64,000 nt of DNA from Acidimicrobiaceae bacterium (GCA_020637235.1 JACJWG010000001.1:491312-555311), one strand, 5' to 3'; positions 25,982 to 35,479 are shown, numbered from the stretch's first letter. Made by a program: numbers and translations. Notes: generated from the letters alone by a model not told the origin.

Positions 25982-28524
25982 CAGGTGGTCGCGATCGCCT
26001 GGAGGATGTCGGCGTTGGCGGCGCGTCGGGCCGGGATCCACGCTGCGGCGATCGCCACGAGGATCGAGGCGACGACGAACACCACGATGCTGACGACGGA
26101 GATGCTGAAGCTGTTGAGCCCCTGGTCCTCGAGTGCCTTCACCACGATGTAGCCGAGCGCCACACCCAACACGGTGCCCATCAGCGCGCCGAGCACGGCG
26201 GTGATCGCCGCCTCCCAGCGGATGCTGCTGCGTACCTGCGGCCGGGTCATGCCGATCGCACGCACGAGGCCGAGCTCGCGTCGCCGCTCGTAGATGGCGA
26301 GCAGCAGGGTGATCACGATGCCGAGCACGGCGATGAACACCGACATGCCGAGCAGGGCGTAGATGAAGTTGAGGAAGCCGTCCACCTGCGAGGCCTGGTC
26401 GTCGATGAACGCGTCGCGCGTCTGCACCTTCGCCGTGGGGTACTGCCCGGTGACCGACTCGATCGCCGCCGTCGCATCGGCGGTCGACACCCCGCTGGCC
26501 GACTGCACCAACACCTGGACGTCGAACTGGTCGGCGGCCTGGTCGGCGAAGAGTTGGCGGTCGACGATCAGGTTGCCGAAGTCCTCGGAATCGAAGATGC
26601 CGACGAGGGTGAGATCGCGTCGCTCGCCGCTCGTGAACACGGCCGTGACCGGGTCGCCGATGCCGAGCCCGTCGCGGTCGGCCTTGTCCTTCGACATCAG
26701 GATCCCGTCTGCGTCGAGCGACGACCAACCGCCTTCGGTGAAGGGGAGCTCGAACAGCGTGGCCGCGCGGGCGGCGTCGACGGTGAGCACCGTCTTGCCC
26801 GCCGGCTCGCCGTCCTCGATCAGTTGCACGATGTTGACGCCGATGCCGACGGCGACCTCCACCTCGGGCAGTTCGTTCAGCTCGTCGGTCATCGACACCG
26901 GCAGCCCGCCGAACCCCTGGCTGTCGGAGGTGCTGACCGCGAAGTCGCCGGTGAACTGCTCGCCGATCGATTCGCGGATCGAGGTCTTCACCGACGAGCC
27001 GAGGGTGGACACGCCGATGAGCAGCGCGAGCCCGATCGCCAACGCACCGGCGGTGAGCGCGGTGCGCTTCGGGTTGGTGGCGGCGTTGCGGCCGGCGATC
27101 TCGCCGGTGACGCCGCGGATGGCGGTGAGCGGCCGCGTGACGACTCGCGACACGGGCGCCGCGAGCAGGGGGCCGAGCACCACGAGCGATGCGAACAGGC
27201 CGGCGACGCCCGGGCCGAGCCACACGGCGCTGCCCGTGATGCCGAGCACCGTCGCGGTGATCGCGAGCACCAGGATCACGGCGCCGCCGACCAGGCGCAC
27301 GCGGCTGACGCTGGTGCGGTCGACGGCGACGTCGCGCATCGCGGCGAGCGGCGGCACCCGTCCGGCGCGTACGGCGGGCACGATGGCGCACACCAGGGTG
27401 ACGAACGCCCCGACGATGACGCTGACGACGAGCACCCACGGCTGCACGGTGAGCGCGGTGTCGGACGGACCGAACCCGATGGCCGACAGCAGCTGCATGA
27501 TGCCGAACGCCAGTGCCACACCGCCGGCGAAGCCGAGGAGACCGCCGATCACGCCGATCAGCAGGGCCTCCACGAACAGCACCCTGGTCACCTGACCGCG
27601 GCTGGCGCCGACGGCACGCAGCAGCGCGTTCTCGCGCTGGCGCTGGGCGGCACTGATGCTGAACACGTTGTAGATGATGAACGAGCCGACGAACAGCGAG
27701 ATCACCGCGAAGATCGTGAGGAAGATGGTGAAGAACTGCAGGCCCTCCTCGACGGCGGACTGGTTCTCCTCGGTGATCTCGGCGCCGGTGAGCACCTCGA
27801 CCTCCTGGCCGTCGAACTGCTGGCGGATCGCGGCGGCGAGGTCGTCGTCGGTGGCCGAGCCGTCGCCGACGACGATCACGGCGTCGACGAGATCCGGCTG
27901 GGCGATGACGAACTCCTGTGCGGTCGGCAGGTCGAACAGCGCCCAGGATGCACCGTTCGAGCTGTCGTTGCCGGCGAACGTGGCGATGCCCGACACGGTG
28001 AACGCTCGCGAGCCGCCCTGGCTGGTGATGCGGACGGTGTCGCCGACCTCGAGGCTGCCGTTCTTGGCGGTCTGCCGGTCGACGACCACCTCGCCGGGCC
28101 CGGTCGGGCCGGCGCCCTCGGCGAGATCCCACGGCGACTCGGAGGCGCCGATCCACACACTGCCGAAGCGCGGCGGGCCGTCCTGACCGATCGTGTCGCC
28201 GTCGGCGGTGGCGATGCTGGCGAAGCCCTGGACGTCGCCGAACGCGGCGCGTACACCAGGCACGGCAGCCACGTCGGCGATCACCGAATCGGGCAGACGG
28301 TCACGACTCTCCTGGCCGAAGTCGCCCTCGATCACGTTGGACGACCGGACGAAGGCGTCGGTGTCCTCGTAGGCGTCGGCGAAGAGCTTGTCGAAGCTGC
28401 CCTGGATGGTGTCGCTGAAGACGAACACGCCGGACAGGAACGCGCAGCCCGCGATCACCGCGAGCGACGTGAGCACGAGGCGCCCCTTGCGGGCGAGCGC
28501 ACTCTTGAATGCGAGACGGAACAC
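25981..28524 (-). CDS. FtsX/MacB-type ABC permease
   Basis: The protein has 847 residues from a GTG. The first helix (about 15-38) is followed by an extracytoplasmic MacB-PCD region. A first FtsX block (about 260-370) holds LQFFTIFLTIFAVISLFVGSF and ends in two further helices. After a second soluble region (about 490-710) a final FtsX block closes the protein (IYALLGMSVFIAVLGIVITLL onward). Its ATPase partner is three bases upstream. The kinase and regulator just before that make this a typical sensor-linked export or envelope-stress module. The exported compound is unknown. Confidence 0.9.
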   Translation of the reverse strand: MFRLAFKSALARKGRLVLTSLAVIAGCAFLSGVFVFSDTIQGSFDKLFADAYEDTDAFVRSSNVIEGDFGQESRDRLPDSVIADVAAVPGVRAAFGDVQGFASIATADGDTIGQDGPPRFGSVWIGASESPWDLAEGAGPTGPGEVVVDRQTAKNGSLEVGDTVRITSQGGSRAFTVSGIATFAGNDSSNGASWALFDLPTAQEFVIAQPDLVDAVIVVGDGSATDDDLAAAIRQQFDGQEVEVLTGAEITEENQSAVEEGLQFFTIFLTIFAVISLFVGSFIIYNVFSISAAQRQRENALLRAVGASRGQVTRVLFVEALLIGVIGGLLGFAGGVALAFGIMQLLSAIGFGPSDTALTVQPWVLVVSVIVGAFVTLVCAIVPAVRAGRVPPLAAMRDVAVDRTSVSRVRLVGGAVILVLAITATVLGITGSAVWLGPGVAGLFASLVVLGPLLAAPVSRVVTRPLTAIRGVTGEIAGRNAATNPKRTALTAGALAIGLALLIGVSTLGSSVKTSIRESIGEQFTGDFAVSTSDSQGFGGLPVSMTDELNELPEVEVAVGIGVNIVQLIEDGEPAGKTVLTVDAARAATLFELPFTEGGWSSLDADGILMSKDKADRDGLGIGDPVTAVFTSGERRDLTLVGIFDSEDFGNLIVDRQLFADQAADQFDVQVLVQSASGVSTADATAAIESVTGQYPTAKVQTRDAFIDDQASQVDGFLNFIYALLGMSVFIAVLGIVITLLLAIYERRRELGLVRAIGMTRPQVRSSIRWEAAITAVLGALMGTVLGVALGYIVVKALEDQGLNSFSISVVSIVVFVVASILVAIAAAWIPARRAANADILQAIATT

Positions 28525-28527
28525 GAC

Positions 28528-29307
28528 TCACTCCCCGAAGTGCTTCATCCGGTCGAGCACACGCTCGGCCGTGGGATCGTGCATCTCGTCGACGATCTTG
28601 CCGTCGGCCAGGAACACGACGCGGTCGGCATAGCTGGCGGCCACCGGGTCGTGGGTGACCATCACGATGGTCTGGCCGAGCTCGCGCACGGCGCGCCGCA
28701 TGAAGTCGAGGATCTCGGCACCGGTGCGGCTGTCGAGGTTGCCGGTGGGTTCGTCGGCGAAGATGATCGTCGGCTTGCTGGCGAGCGCACGGGCGACCGC
28801 GACGCGCTGCTGCTGCCCGCCCGACAGCTCGCTCGGGCGGTGCTTCAACCGGTCGCGCAGGCCGACGGTGTCGATCACCCGGTCGATCCAGCCCTGGTCG
28901 CCCTTGGAGCCGCCGAGCAGCAACGGCAGGGTGATGTTCTCGAGCGCCGAGAGCGTCGGCACCAGGTTGTAGGCCTGGAAGATGAAACCCACCGCGGTGC
29001 GGCGAAGCTCGGTGAGCTGCTTGTCGTTCAGCGTCGCGAGGTAGGTGTCGCCGATGTAGACGCCGCCGCTGGTGAGCGAGTCGAGGCCGGCGAGGCAGTG
29101 CATCAGCGTGCTCTTGCCCGAGCCCGACGGGCCCATGATCGCCGTGAAGCGGCCGGCCTCGAACGCGACGGTGATGCCGTCGAGGGCTCGCACCTCGCTG
29201 TCGTCCTTGCCATAGATCTTGCGGGCGTCGACGGCGCCGGCGGCCGCTGCGGTGGTCGCTCCGGCCGCCGGGCGCGACGCGGTGGAGGTGAGGGGATCCG
29301 GGGTCAT
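28528..29307 (-). CDS. ABC transporter ATP-binding protein (MacB/LolD type)
   Basis: The 259-residue ATPase has Walker A GPSGSGKST (59-67), a Q-loop at IFQAYN, the signature LSGGQQQR (about 163-170), Walker B IIFADEPTGNLD, and the H-loop in MVTHDP. An Ala-rich N-terminal extension of some 25 residues precedes the fold. It is the partner of the FtsX-like permease downstream. A TACAAC hexamer ends 6 nt before its ATG, so the ABC genes may be transcribed separately from the two-component genes 56 bases upstream, which would allow direct control by that regulator. Confidence 0.93.
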   Translation of the reverse strand: MTPDPLTSTASRPAAGATTAAAAGAVDARKIYGKDDSEVRALDGITVAFEAGRFTAIMGPSGSGKSTLMHCLAGLDSLTSGGVYIGDTYLATLNDKQLTELRRTAVGFIFQAYNLVPTLSALENITLPLLLGGSKGDQGWIDRVIDTVGLRDRLKHRPSELSGGQQQRVAVARALASKPTIIFADEPTGNLDSRTGAEILDFMRRAVRELGQTIVMVTHDPVAASYADRVVFLADGKIVDEMHDPTAERVLDRMKHFGE

Positions 29308-29313
29308 GGTCCA

Positions 29314-29319
29314 GTTGTA
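29314..29319 (-). promoter_or_regulatory. Possible -10 box TACAAC for the ABC operon
   Basis: TACAAC on the minus strand ends 6 nt before the ATG at 29307. It lies in the 56-base gap after the response-regulator gene and departs from TANNNT at the last base. Confidence 0.4.
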
Positions 29320-29363
29320 CCGCGCCGGCGTGACACCTGCGTCCGCAGTTCGGTGAATTCGGA

Positions 29364-30074
29364 TCATCCGAAAGGTGGAGCGCTGCCGTCGCCCGGGGTG
29401 ACGAGCCCCGATTCGTAGGCGACGACCACCACCTGCACCCGGTCGCGCAGGTCGAGCTTCGCGAGGATCCGGCCGACATGGGTCTTCACCGTCGCCTCGC
29501 CGAGGAACAGCGTCTCGGCGATCTCGGCGTTCGACAGGCCGCGGGCCACCAACTTCATCACGTCGAGCTCGCGGTCGGTGAGCTCGCCGAACCCGCGGAC
29601 CGAGGTGTGCGGGTCGACGAGCGGTCGTTTCGCGACCTCCTCGATGAGCCGCCGGGTGACCGATGGCGCGAGCAGCGCGTCGCCGCGGGCCACCACCCGT
29701 ACGGCCTCGATCAGTTGCTCCGCGGGAGCGTCTTTCAGCAGGAACCCACTCGCCCCGGCCCGCAGCGCCGCGTACACGTGGTCGTCCAGGTCGAACGTCG
29801 TGAGCATGAGCACCCGGGGTGGGTGATCGGCCACGGTGCCGCGGCCGGCGTGCCCGTCCGCTCCGGTGATGCGCGCGGTGGCCTCGATGCCGTCCATCGT
29901 CGGCATGCGGACGTCCATCAGCGCGACGTCCGCCCGGCAGCGTCCGGCGAGGTCGACCGCCTCGCGGCCGTCGGCCGCCTCGCCGACGACGGTGATGTCG
30001 TCCTCGCTCTCGAGGATGAGCCGGAACCCGGCGCGCACCATCGCCTGGTCGTCGACGAGCATGACCCGGATCAT
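29364..30074 (-). CDS. NarL/LuxR-type response regulator
   Basis: The 236-residue protein has receiver residues Asp8-Asp9, the phospho-acceptor Asp54 (VALMDVRMP) and Lys in FLLKDAP. A 15-residue insertion (ADGHAGRGTVADHPP region) follows the fourth strand. The LuxR helix-turn-helix contains GELTDRELDVMKLVARGLSNAEIAETL and VKTHVGRILAKL. It overlaps the kinase gene by ATGA and lies 56 bases before the ABC ATPase gene. The simplest reading is activation of the ABC operon in response to the kinase signal. Confidence 0.93.
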   Translation of the reverse strand: MIRVMLVDDQAMVRAGFRLILESEDDITVVGEAADGREAVDLAGRCRADVALMDVRMPTMDGIEATARITGADGHAGRGTVADHPPRVLMLTTFDLDDHVYAALRAGASGFLLKDAPAEQLIEAVRVVARGDALLAPSVTRRLIEEVAKRPLVDPHTSVRGFGELTDRELDVMKLVARGLSNAEIAETLFLGEATVKTHVGRILAKLDLRDRVQVVVVAYESGLVTPGDGSAPPFG

Positions 30075-31330
30075 GCGGCGACGGCCTGCACCGGGAAGAC
30101 CGCACGCACTCGCCAACCACCGCCCGCGCGCGGGCCCGCATCGAGGTGACCACCGAAGACGCCGACTCGCTCGCGCATGCCGAGCAGCCCGTAGCCCTGA
30201 CCCTCGCCGCTCGCCGCGCTGGCGCCACGGCCGTCGTCGTCGATCAGGACGGTGAGCGCGCCGTCGACGTGTTCGAGTCGTACCTCCACCCGACGCACGG
30301 GCCCGGCGTGACGGCGGATGTTGGTGAGGGCCTCCTGCACCACACGGAACGCCGAGAGCTCGATCGCCGCGGGCAGCGCGGCGAGGTCGCCGCTCACGTG
30401 CAGCCCGATCGGCAGGTCGGCCGAGGCAGCCACGAGGTCGTCGAGCGCGGCGAGGGAGGGCTGCGGGCTTCGCGTCGCCTCGTCGGTGGACGAGATCCCG
30501 GCGATCGTGCCCCCGGGGTCGACGTCGCGCAGCACGCCCAGGATGCGGCGCATCTCGGTCATCGCCTCGCGGCCGGTGGCCTCGATCGCCTCGAGCGACT
30601 CGGTGGCACGGTCGGGGTTCGCGCGTAGCTGACGTCGTGCGGCACCCGCCTGGATGATCATGACGCTCAGGCTGTGTGCCACCACGTCGTGCATCTCGCG
30701 GGCGATGCGCGTGCGCTCGAGCTGCACCTGCTGCGTGGCGAGCAGCTCGCGTTCGCGTTCGGCCCGTTCGGCCCGCTCGACGAGTTCGTCGGCCCGTTCG
30801 CGGCGGCGGCGCATGTTGTCACCGAGCACGATCGCTCCGACGTAGAGCACCGCGGTGCTGATGACGGCGGCCACCTCGACGTCGTCCTCGACGACGCCGA
30901 GGGTGACGAACCCCACCAGGCACGCGAACGTGATCACCGACGTCACCTTGAGCCGTCGGCCGGCCACGTACGCGCCGAGCGAGTACGCAGCGATCAGGAC
31001 GTTCATGAACCCGGCGCCCACCATCTCGGCTGCCTGCAACGCCATCTCGGGCACGGTGACGGCCACGAGCACCGCCACCGGCCAGCGACGACGCCAGGCG
31101 ACGGGGATCGTCGACGCCAGCACCAGGATCGGGGACCACCAGGTGGGATCGGTGACCTCGAGGTCGGCGGTCTCACGGATGACCAGGTGCGCGACGAGCG
31201 CCGTGACGGTCAGCGCAGCGGCGAGCAGGCCGTCGGCGGCGGTGGGGTGTGCGCGCAGCCAGAGCACCGGTCGGGGGCGACGGCCCCGCCGGTCGGCAGG
31301 CGTTCGGCCGTCGGACGGCGCGCTGGTCAC
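30071..31330 (-). CDS. Two-component sensor histidine kinase (HisKA_3 type)
   Basis: The 419-residue kinase starts at GTG. It has about five or six membrane helices within residues 32-170, a charged coiled segment (RRRRERADELVERAERAERERELLA), and the phospho-acceptor His214 (RIAREMHDVVAHSLSVMI). The HATPase domain has VVQEALTNIRRHA and GYGLLGMRERV. With small loops between helices it probably senses an event in the membrane. It is cotranscribed with the regulator downstream and divergent from the cyclase/AAA gene; both have their own -10 box in the 70-base gap. Confidence 0.93.
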   Translation of the reverse strand: MTSAPSDGRTPADRRGRRPRPVLWLRAHPTAADGLLAAALTVTALVAHLVIRETADLEVTDPTWWSPILVLASTIPVAWRRRWPVAVLVAVTVPEMALQAAEMVGAGFMNVLIAAYSLGAYVAGRRLKVTSVITFACLVGFVTLGVVEDDVEVAAVISTAVLYVGAIVLGDNMRRRRERADELVERAERAERERELLATQQVQLERTRIAREMHDVVAHSLSVMIIQAGAARRQLRANPDRATESLEAIEATGREAMTEMRRILGVLRDVDPGGTIAGISSTDEATRSPQPSLAALDDLVAASADLPIGLHVSGDLAALPAAIELSAFRVVQEALTNIRRHAGPVRRVEVRLEHVDGALTVLIDDDGRGASAASGEGQGYGLLGMRERVGVFGGHLDAGPRAGGGWRVRAVFPVQAVAA

Positions 31331-31337
31331 GGCGCGA

Positions 31338-31343
31338 ACGCTA
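31338..31343 (-). promoter_or_regulatory. -10 box TAGCGT for the kinase-regulator operon
   Basis: TAGCGT (minus strand) ends 7 nt before the GTG at 31330. It is part of a divergent pair with 31389-31394. Confidence 0.55.
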
Positions 31344-31388
31344 CCCGGGCCCCTGGGAACCGGCGTCCCCCTCCAGTCGGATGTGCCC

Positions 31389-31394
31389 TACGCT
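31389..31394 (+). promoter_or_regulatory. -10 box TACGCT for the cyclase/AAA gene
   Basis: TACGCT ends 6 nt before the GTG at 31401, which decides that start over in-frame upstream codons. Confidence 0.55.
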
Positions 31395-31400
31395 TCGGGT

Positions 31401-34400
31401 GTGATCTTGTGCCCGTCGTGCGCGTCGCCCCTCACGCCAGGGGCACGGTTCTGCTCGTCGTGCGGGCACGCGGTCGCGACCGGGCAGGCCGAGGAGCGGC
31501 GGTTCGTCACCGTGCTGTTCGGCGACGTCGTCGGGTTCACCTCGCTCGCCGAGCATCTCGATCCCGAGCAGGTGAAACGGCTGATCGACGGGGTGTTCGA
31601 GCTGCTCGTCGACGACGTCACTGCGTTCGGCGGTCGGGTCGACAAGCTGCTCGGCGACGGCATCCTGGCGTTGTTCGGCGCGCCGGTCGCTCACGAGGAC
31701 GACCCCGAACGTGCCGTCCGGGCGGCGCTGCGGATGCAGGAGACCATCGCGCGCTACGTCGCCGACGAGAGTCCCGGTCACGCGCTGCAGATGCGGATCG
31801 GCATCAACAGCGGCGAGGTGCTGGTGGGCACACTCGCCGGCACCGACTACACGGCCATGGGTGACGTGGTGAACACGGCGTCGCGCCTGCAGGCCGAGGC
31901 GCCGCCCGGCGGCGTGCTCGTCGGCGAGGCGACCTACGCCCTCACGAGCGACGTCATCGAGTACGGCCCGCCGACGCAGCTGCTCCCGCGCGGACGCGAG
32001 CAGTCGATCAGCACCTGGCTCGCTCGCGGCGCACTGACGGCGCCGGGGGCTCGGATCCGCCGGTCGGACCTGCGTCTGGTGGGACGCGACCCCGAACTCG
32101 CGATCGCTCGTGCCGGCATGCGACTCGCGTTCGACGACCGACGGGTGCTGCTGCTCAACGTGGTCGGCGAGAGCGGTGTGGGCAAGAGTCGGTTGATCGA
32201 CGAGCTGATCGACACCGTCGACGATCTCGGTGTCAGCGATGTGGCCGTGTTCGAAGGTGTGTGTGCGCCCTACGGCGAGTCGAACGTGTGGTTCCCGGTG
32301 GCGACGGCGATCGCGTCGCACCTCGGGTTCGATCCGTCCCTCGGCGTGGACGAGCTGCGCGAGCGGGCCCTCGGCAAGGCGTCGGGCCTCCTCGGCGCCG
32401 ACGGTGTGACACCGGAGGTGGAACGCGCGGTCGAGGTGTTCCTGCACCTGCTCGGGCACGACTCGGCCCTCGACGACGTCGACGCCACCACCCGGCGCGA
32501 CATGGTGCTGCGCGCCATCACCCGGGTGGTGGAGATGCGGTCGCGCAAGGGGCCGATGGTGCTGTGGATCGACGACCTCCACTGGGCCGACCAGGTGGTC
32601 GTCGAACTGCTCGAGCACCTGTGCGTGGCCGTGCAGCGTCTGCCGTTCGTGCTCGTCACGTCGATGCGTGGCGGCAGCGAGGTGATCTGGCCCCCGTCGA
32701 CCGACCGGTGCACCGTGCTGTCGCTCACGGTGCAGCCGCTCGCGCGGGAGGAGAGCGACGAGCTCGCGCTCGAACTGCTGCGCCAGCTCACTCCGCCCAC
32801 GCAGGACTTGCCGGCGGACGGCCGCCTGCTGGGTGCGCTGTACGAACGCAGCGGTGGCAACCCGCTGTTCCTGCAGCAGCTGGCCGAGGTGGTGGCCGAG
32901 GAGGGGGCGGCGAGCGACCTGCCCGACTCGTTGCGGGCCCTGATCGCCGCCCGGCTCGACCAGCTGTCGGTGGCCGAGCGTCAGGTGCTCGACAACGCAG
33001 CGACGCTCGGGCTGGCGGGCAGCCTGCTCGGCCTCGAACGCTTCGCACACGCGATGCTGCAGAACTTCGACCGTTCGGTGCTCGCCGCGCTCGACGGCAA
33101 GGGCTTCCTCGTGATCGACGGCCAGCGGTGGCGGTTCCGCAGCGATTCGGTGCGCGAGACGGTGTACCAGACCCTCACCAAGGCCTCGCGGGCGCAGCGC
33201 CACGCGGGCGTGGCCGCCGTGCTGTCGGCATACGCACCCACCGCGCTCGACGACCTCGCGCACCACGCAGCCACCTCGGCCGAGCTGGTGGCCGAGCTGG
33301 GCCCCGTCGACAAGGTGCCGTCGACGATCCGTACCGACGCCGTGCGTGCGCTCGGCGCCGCTGCCCGACGGGCGCGCGAGACCGGCAGCCACAAGCTGTC
33401 GGTGTGGCACGCGACCCGCGCGATCGGCCTCATGTACGGCCACCCCTCCGAGGTGCCGGAGCGGACCGCCCTGATGCTCGTGCGATGCGCTGGGCTGATC
33501 GAGATGCGCGACTGGACCACCGCACGCGCCGATCTCGCCACCGTGTTGGCCGACGCCACCTTGCGCGGCGACCTCGCCGTCGAGGGCGAAGCACGGCGCC
33601 TGCTCGGCTCGCTCCACCACTTGCAGGGCGACCCGGTGCGGGCGCGAGAGGAGCTCGGCCGCAGCGTCGACGTGCTGCGCAGCGCCGACGCACCGGCACT
33701 GCTCGCCGATGCATTGCGCCAACGCGGGTTCATCGAGCTGTTCGGCGGCTCGCTCGACGACGCCGAGTGGCACTTCGGTGAGGCCGAGGCCCAGTTCCGG
33801 GTGATCGGTGACGAACGCGGCCTCGCGTACATCGAACAGCACCGGGCGTGGCTGTCGTTCCTGTCGGGCGACCTCGAACTCGCCGACGAGCGACTGCACC
33901 GTGCGGCCGAGACCCACAGCCGGCTCGGCGACCGCAACGGCGTCGGCTGGGCCTTCGGCCTGCTCGCCTTCGTCCGCTTCTTCCAGCGTCGTTTCGTCGA
34001 GGCCGAAGACCTCGCGAGCGTGGTGCAGACCGAGGCGCTCGAACGCGGCGACGACTGGGCGGCGGCGATGATGCAGACACTGGTGGCCGACCTGCGGCTG
34101 TGGCACGGCAAGCTCGACGAGGCGATGCAGCACGCCGAACAGGCCCGCATGCGCTTCCGCCGTCTCGGCGACGGCTTCGGCATGGCCCAGGCGTTGTCGG
34201 CGCTGGTGCGGGTACAAGTGGCGCTCGGCAAATCGGCTGCGCAGCAGCGCACCACGGAGGAACTGCTGTCGTTGGCCGAGGGTTCGCCCGCCGGCCCGGT
34301 CCCGCTGCTGGCCGTTGCCGGCGCCTCGATGCACCGCGGCGATGCGAGGGTGGCGCTGTCGATGCTCGGCCGGGCCGAGGAGCTGATGCTGCAGCGCACG

Positions 34401-34877
34401 TCGGGCACCTTCGAGGCCGACGTGCTCCGGGCGATCGTGTCAGCGCAGGCCGGTGCACTCGACGACTCGCTCGCCGCGCTCGACCTGGTACCCGAGCCCG
34501 CGCGAGAGCACCCGTTCGCTCGCACGGCGGCGGCGCTCGTCGCATCGCTCGCCGGGGATCCGGCCGTGGCGGTGCGCGAGGCGGGGCTCGTGGCGACCAC
34601 CCCGGGATCCACCTACCTCGACCGTGCCATCGCGGCCGTGGCGGCCGCCGGCGCCCACGTCGCACTGCACGATCCGCACGCCGCCTGCGAAGTGCTCGAC
34701 ACGGCATTGCAGGAATGCCTCGTCGTCGGCGACGTCGTGGCGATCGCGCTGCTCCAGCGCACGCACCTCCACGTCGCGGGCGAGGCGCACCCGAGTGGGC
34801 CCGGCGATCCCGCCGCGTTGGGCGACGGCTGGCTCGATCTGATCAGCCGCCTGCCCGCACCGGAGCCGGCGGCGTGA
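31401..34877 (+). CDS. Multidomain regulator: zinc ribbon, class III cyclase, AAA/STAND ATPase, TPR repeats
   Basis: The protein has 1158 residues. A zinc ribbon uses Cys4, Cys7, Cys18 and Cys21. The class III nucleotide cyclase domain (about 33-205) keeps both metal Asp residues, Asp42 (FGDVVGFT) and Asp86 (LLGDGI), an adenine-specifying Lys82, and the transition-state Asn/Arg in NTASRL, so it may be an active adenylate cyclase. A STAND-type ATPase follows with Walker A GESGVGKS (about 256-263) and Walker B VLWIDDLHWAD (about 388-398). From about 650 there are TPR-like helical repeats. Such proteins are abundant in mycobacteria and Acidimicrobiia. The output is cAMP or signalling through the ATPase; the trigger is unknown. 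Confidence 0.88.
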   Translation: MILCPSCASPLTPGARFCSSCGHAVATGQAEERRFVTVLFGDVVGFTSLAEHLDPEQVKRLIDGVFELLVDDVTAFGGRVDKLLGDGILALFGAPVAHEDDPERAVRAALRMQETIARYVADESPGHALQMRIGINSGEVLVGTLAGTDYTAMGDVVNTASRLQAEAPPGGVLVGEATYALTSDVIEYGPPTQLLPRGREQSISTWLARGALTAPGARIRRSDLRLVGRDPELAIARAGMRLAFDDRRVLLLNVVGESGVGKSRLIDELIDTVDDLGVSDVAVFEGVCAPYGESNVWFPVATAIASHLGFDPSLGVDELRERALGKASGLLGADGVTPEVERAVEVFLHLLGHDSALDDVDATTRRDMVLRAITRVVEMRSRKGPMVLWIDDLHWADQVVVELLEHLCVAVQRLPFVLVTSMRGGSEVIWPPSTDRCTVLSLTVQPLAREESDELALELLRQLTPPTQDLPADGRLLGALYERSGGNPLFLQQLAEVVAEEGAASDLPDSLRALIAARLDQLSVAERQVLDNAATLGLAGSLLGLERFAHAMLQNFDRSVLAALDGKGFLVIDGQRWRFRSDSVRETVYQTLTKASRAQRHAGVAAVLSAYAPTALDDLAHHAATSAELVAELGPVDKVPSTIRTDAVRALGAAARRARETGSHKLSVWHATRAIGLMYGHPSEVPERTALMLVRCAGLIEMRDWTTARADLATVLADATLRGDLAVEGEARRLLGSLHHLQGDPVRAREELGRSVDVLRSADAPALLADALRQRGFIELFGGSLDDAEWHFGEAEAQFRVIGDERGLAYIEQHRAWLSFLSGDLELADERLHRAAETHSRLGDRNGVGWAFGLLAFVRFFQRRFVEAEDLASVVQTEALERGDDWAAAMMQTLVADLRLWHGKLDEAMQHAEQARMRFRRLGDGFGMAQALSALVRVQVALGKSAAQQRTTEELLSLAEGSPAGPVPLLAVAGASMHRGDARVALSMLGRAEELMLQRTSGTFEADVLRAIVSAQAGALDDSLAALDLVPEPAREHPFARTAAALVASLAGDPAVAVREAGLVATTPGSTYLDRAIAAVAAAGAHVALHDPHAACEVLDTALQECLVVGDVVAIALLQRTHLHVAGEAHPSGPGDPAALGDGWLDLISRLPAPEPAA

Positions 34878-34911
34878 CCGGCCGCCTCGCGGAACCCGAC
34901 CCCGCCGGTCG

Positions 34912-35466
34912 TCAGGCGACGAAGGTGAGCGCGGGGGCGGGGCGTTCGGGCGGCTCCACCGTGCGCGTCGCCCAGCCGAGGTAGACGATCGCGCTCACGT
35001 GGGTGTCGGACGCCCAGCCGCACCATCCGGCCACCTCGTCGTTCGCGCCCTTGGGGCAGCTGCCCCAGTAGCTCGCCAGGCCGGCCGCGGTGGCGGCGAG
35101 GAGCAGATTCTGCACGCCGGCGGCGACCGCGTCGCGGTTCTCGGCACTGCGCAGCGGCGAATCGCCTGCCGCCGAACCGATCACCAGCGTGGCGGGCGTG
35201 CGCAGGTACTTCCCACGAGCCTTCGCGACCTTCTCGGCGGGATCGCCGTGACGTTCCATCGCGTCGGCGATGGCCTCGCCGAGCCGGGCACGGGCGTCGC
35301 CCTCCACCAGCACGAAGCGCCACGGCCAGGTGCGCTTGTGGTTGGGAGCCCAGGTGGCGAGTTCGCACAGGCGGGTCACCAGGTCGTGCGGCACGGGCCG
35401 CTCGGGGTCGACGATCATGCTCGTGCGACGGGAACGGACGAGGGCGTCGAGCGCGTCGAGGTCCAT
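34912..35466 (-). CDS. Nitroreductase-family protein
   Basis: The 184-residue protein opens with ALVRSRRTSMIVDPERPVP, the FMN-phosphate-binding region of nitroreductases, and continues with TWAPNHKRTWPWRFVLVEG. Near the middle, RDAVAAGVQNLLLAATAAGLASYWGS is the dimer-interface helix. It resembles YdjA-like, minimal nitroreductases with 180-190 residues. It is transcribed in the same direction as the hydrolase upstream, but a -10 box made from the hydrolase stop codon lies 7 nt before its ATG, so it can be expressed on its own. FMN is the expected cofactor, NAD(P)H the reductant; the substrate is unknown. Confidence 0.87.
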   Translation of the reverse strand: MDLDALDALVRSRRTSMIVDPERPVPHDLVTRLCELATWAPNHKRTWPWRFVLVEGDARARLGEAIADAMERHGDPAEKVAKARGKYLRTPATLVIGSAAGDSPLRSAENRDAVAAGVQNLLLAATAAGLASYWGSCPKGANDEVAGWCGWASDTHVSAIVYLGWATRTVEPPERPAPALTFVA

Positions 35467-35473
35467 GGGTCCG

Positions 35474-35479
35474 AGGCTA
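35474..35479 (-). promoter_or_regulatory. -10 box TAGCCT formed over the upstream stop codon
   Basis: On the minus strand the TAG stop of the alpha/beta-hydrolase gene is the first half of TAGCCT, which ends 7 nt before the nitroreductase ATG. Confidence 0.5.
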
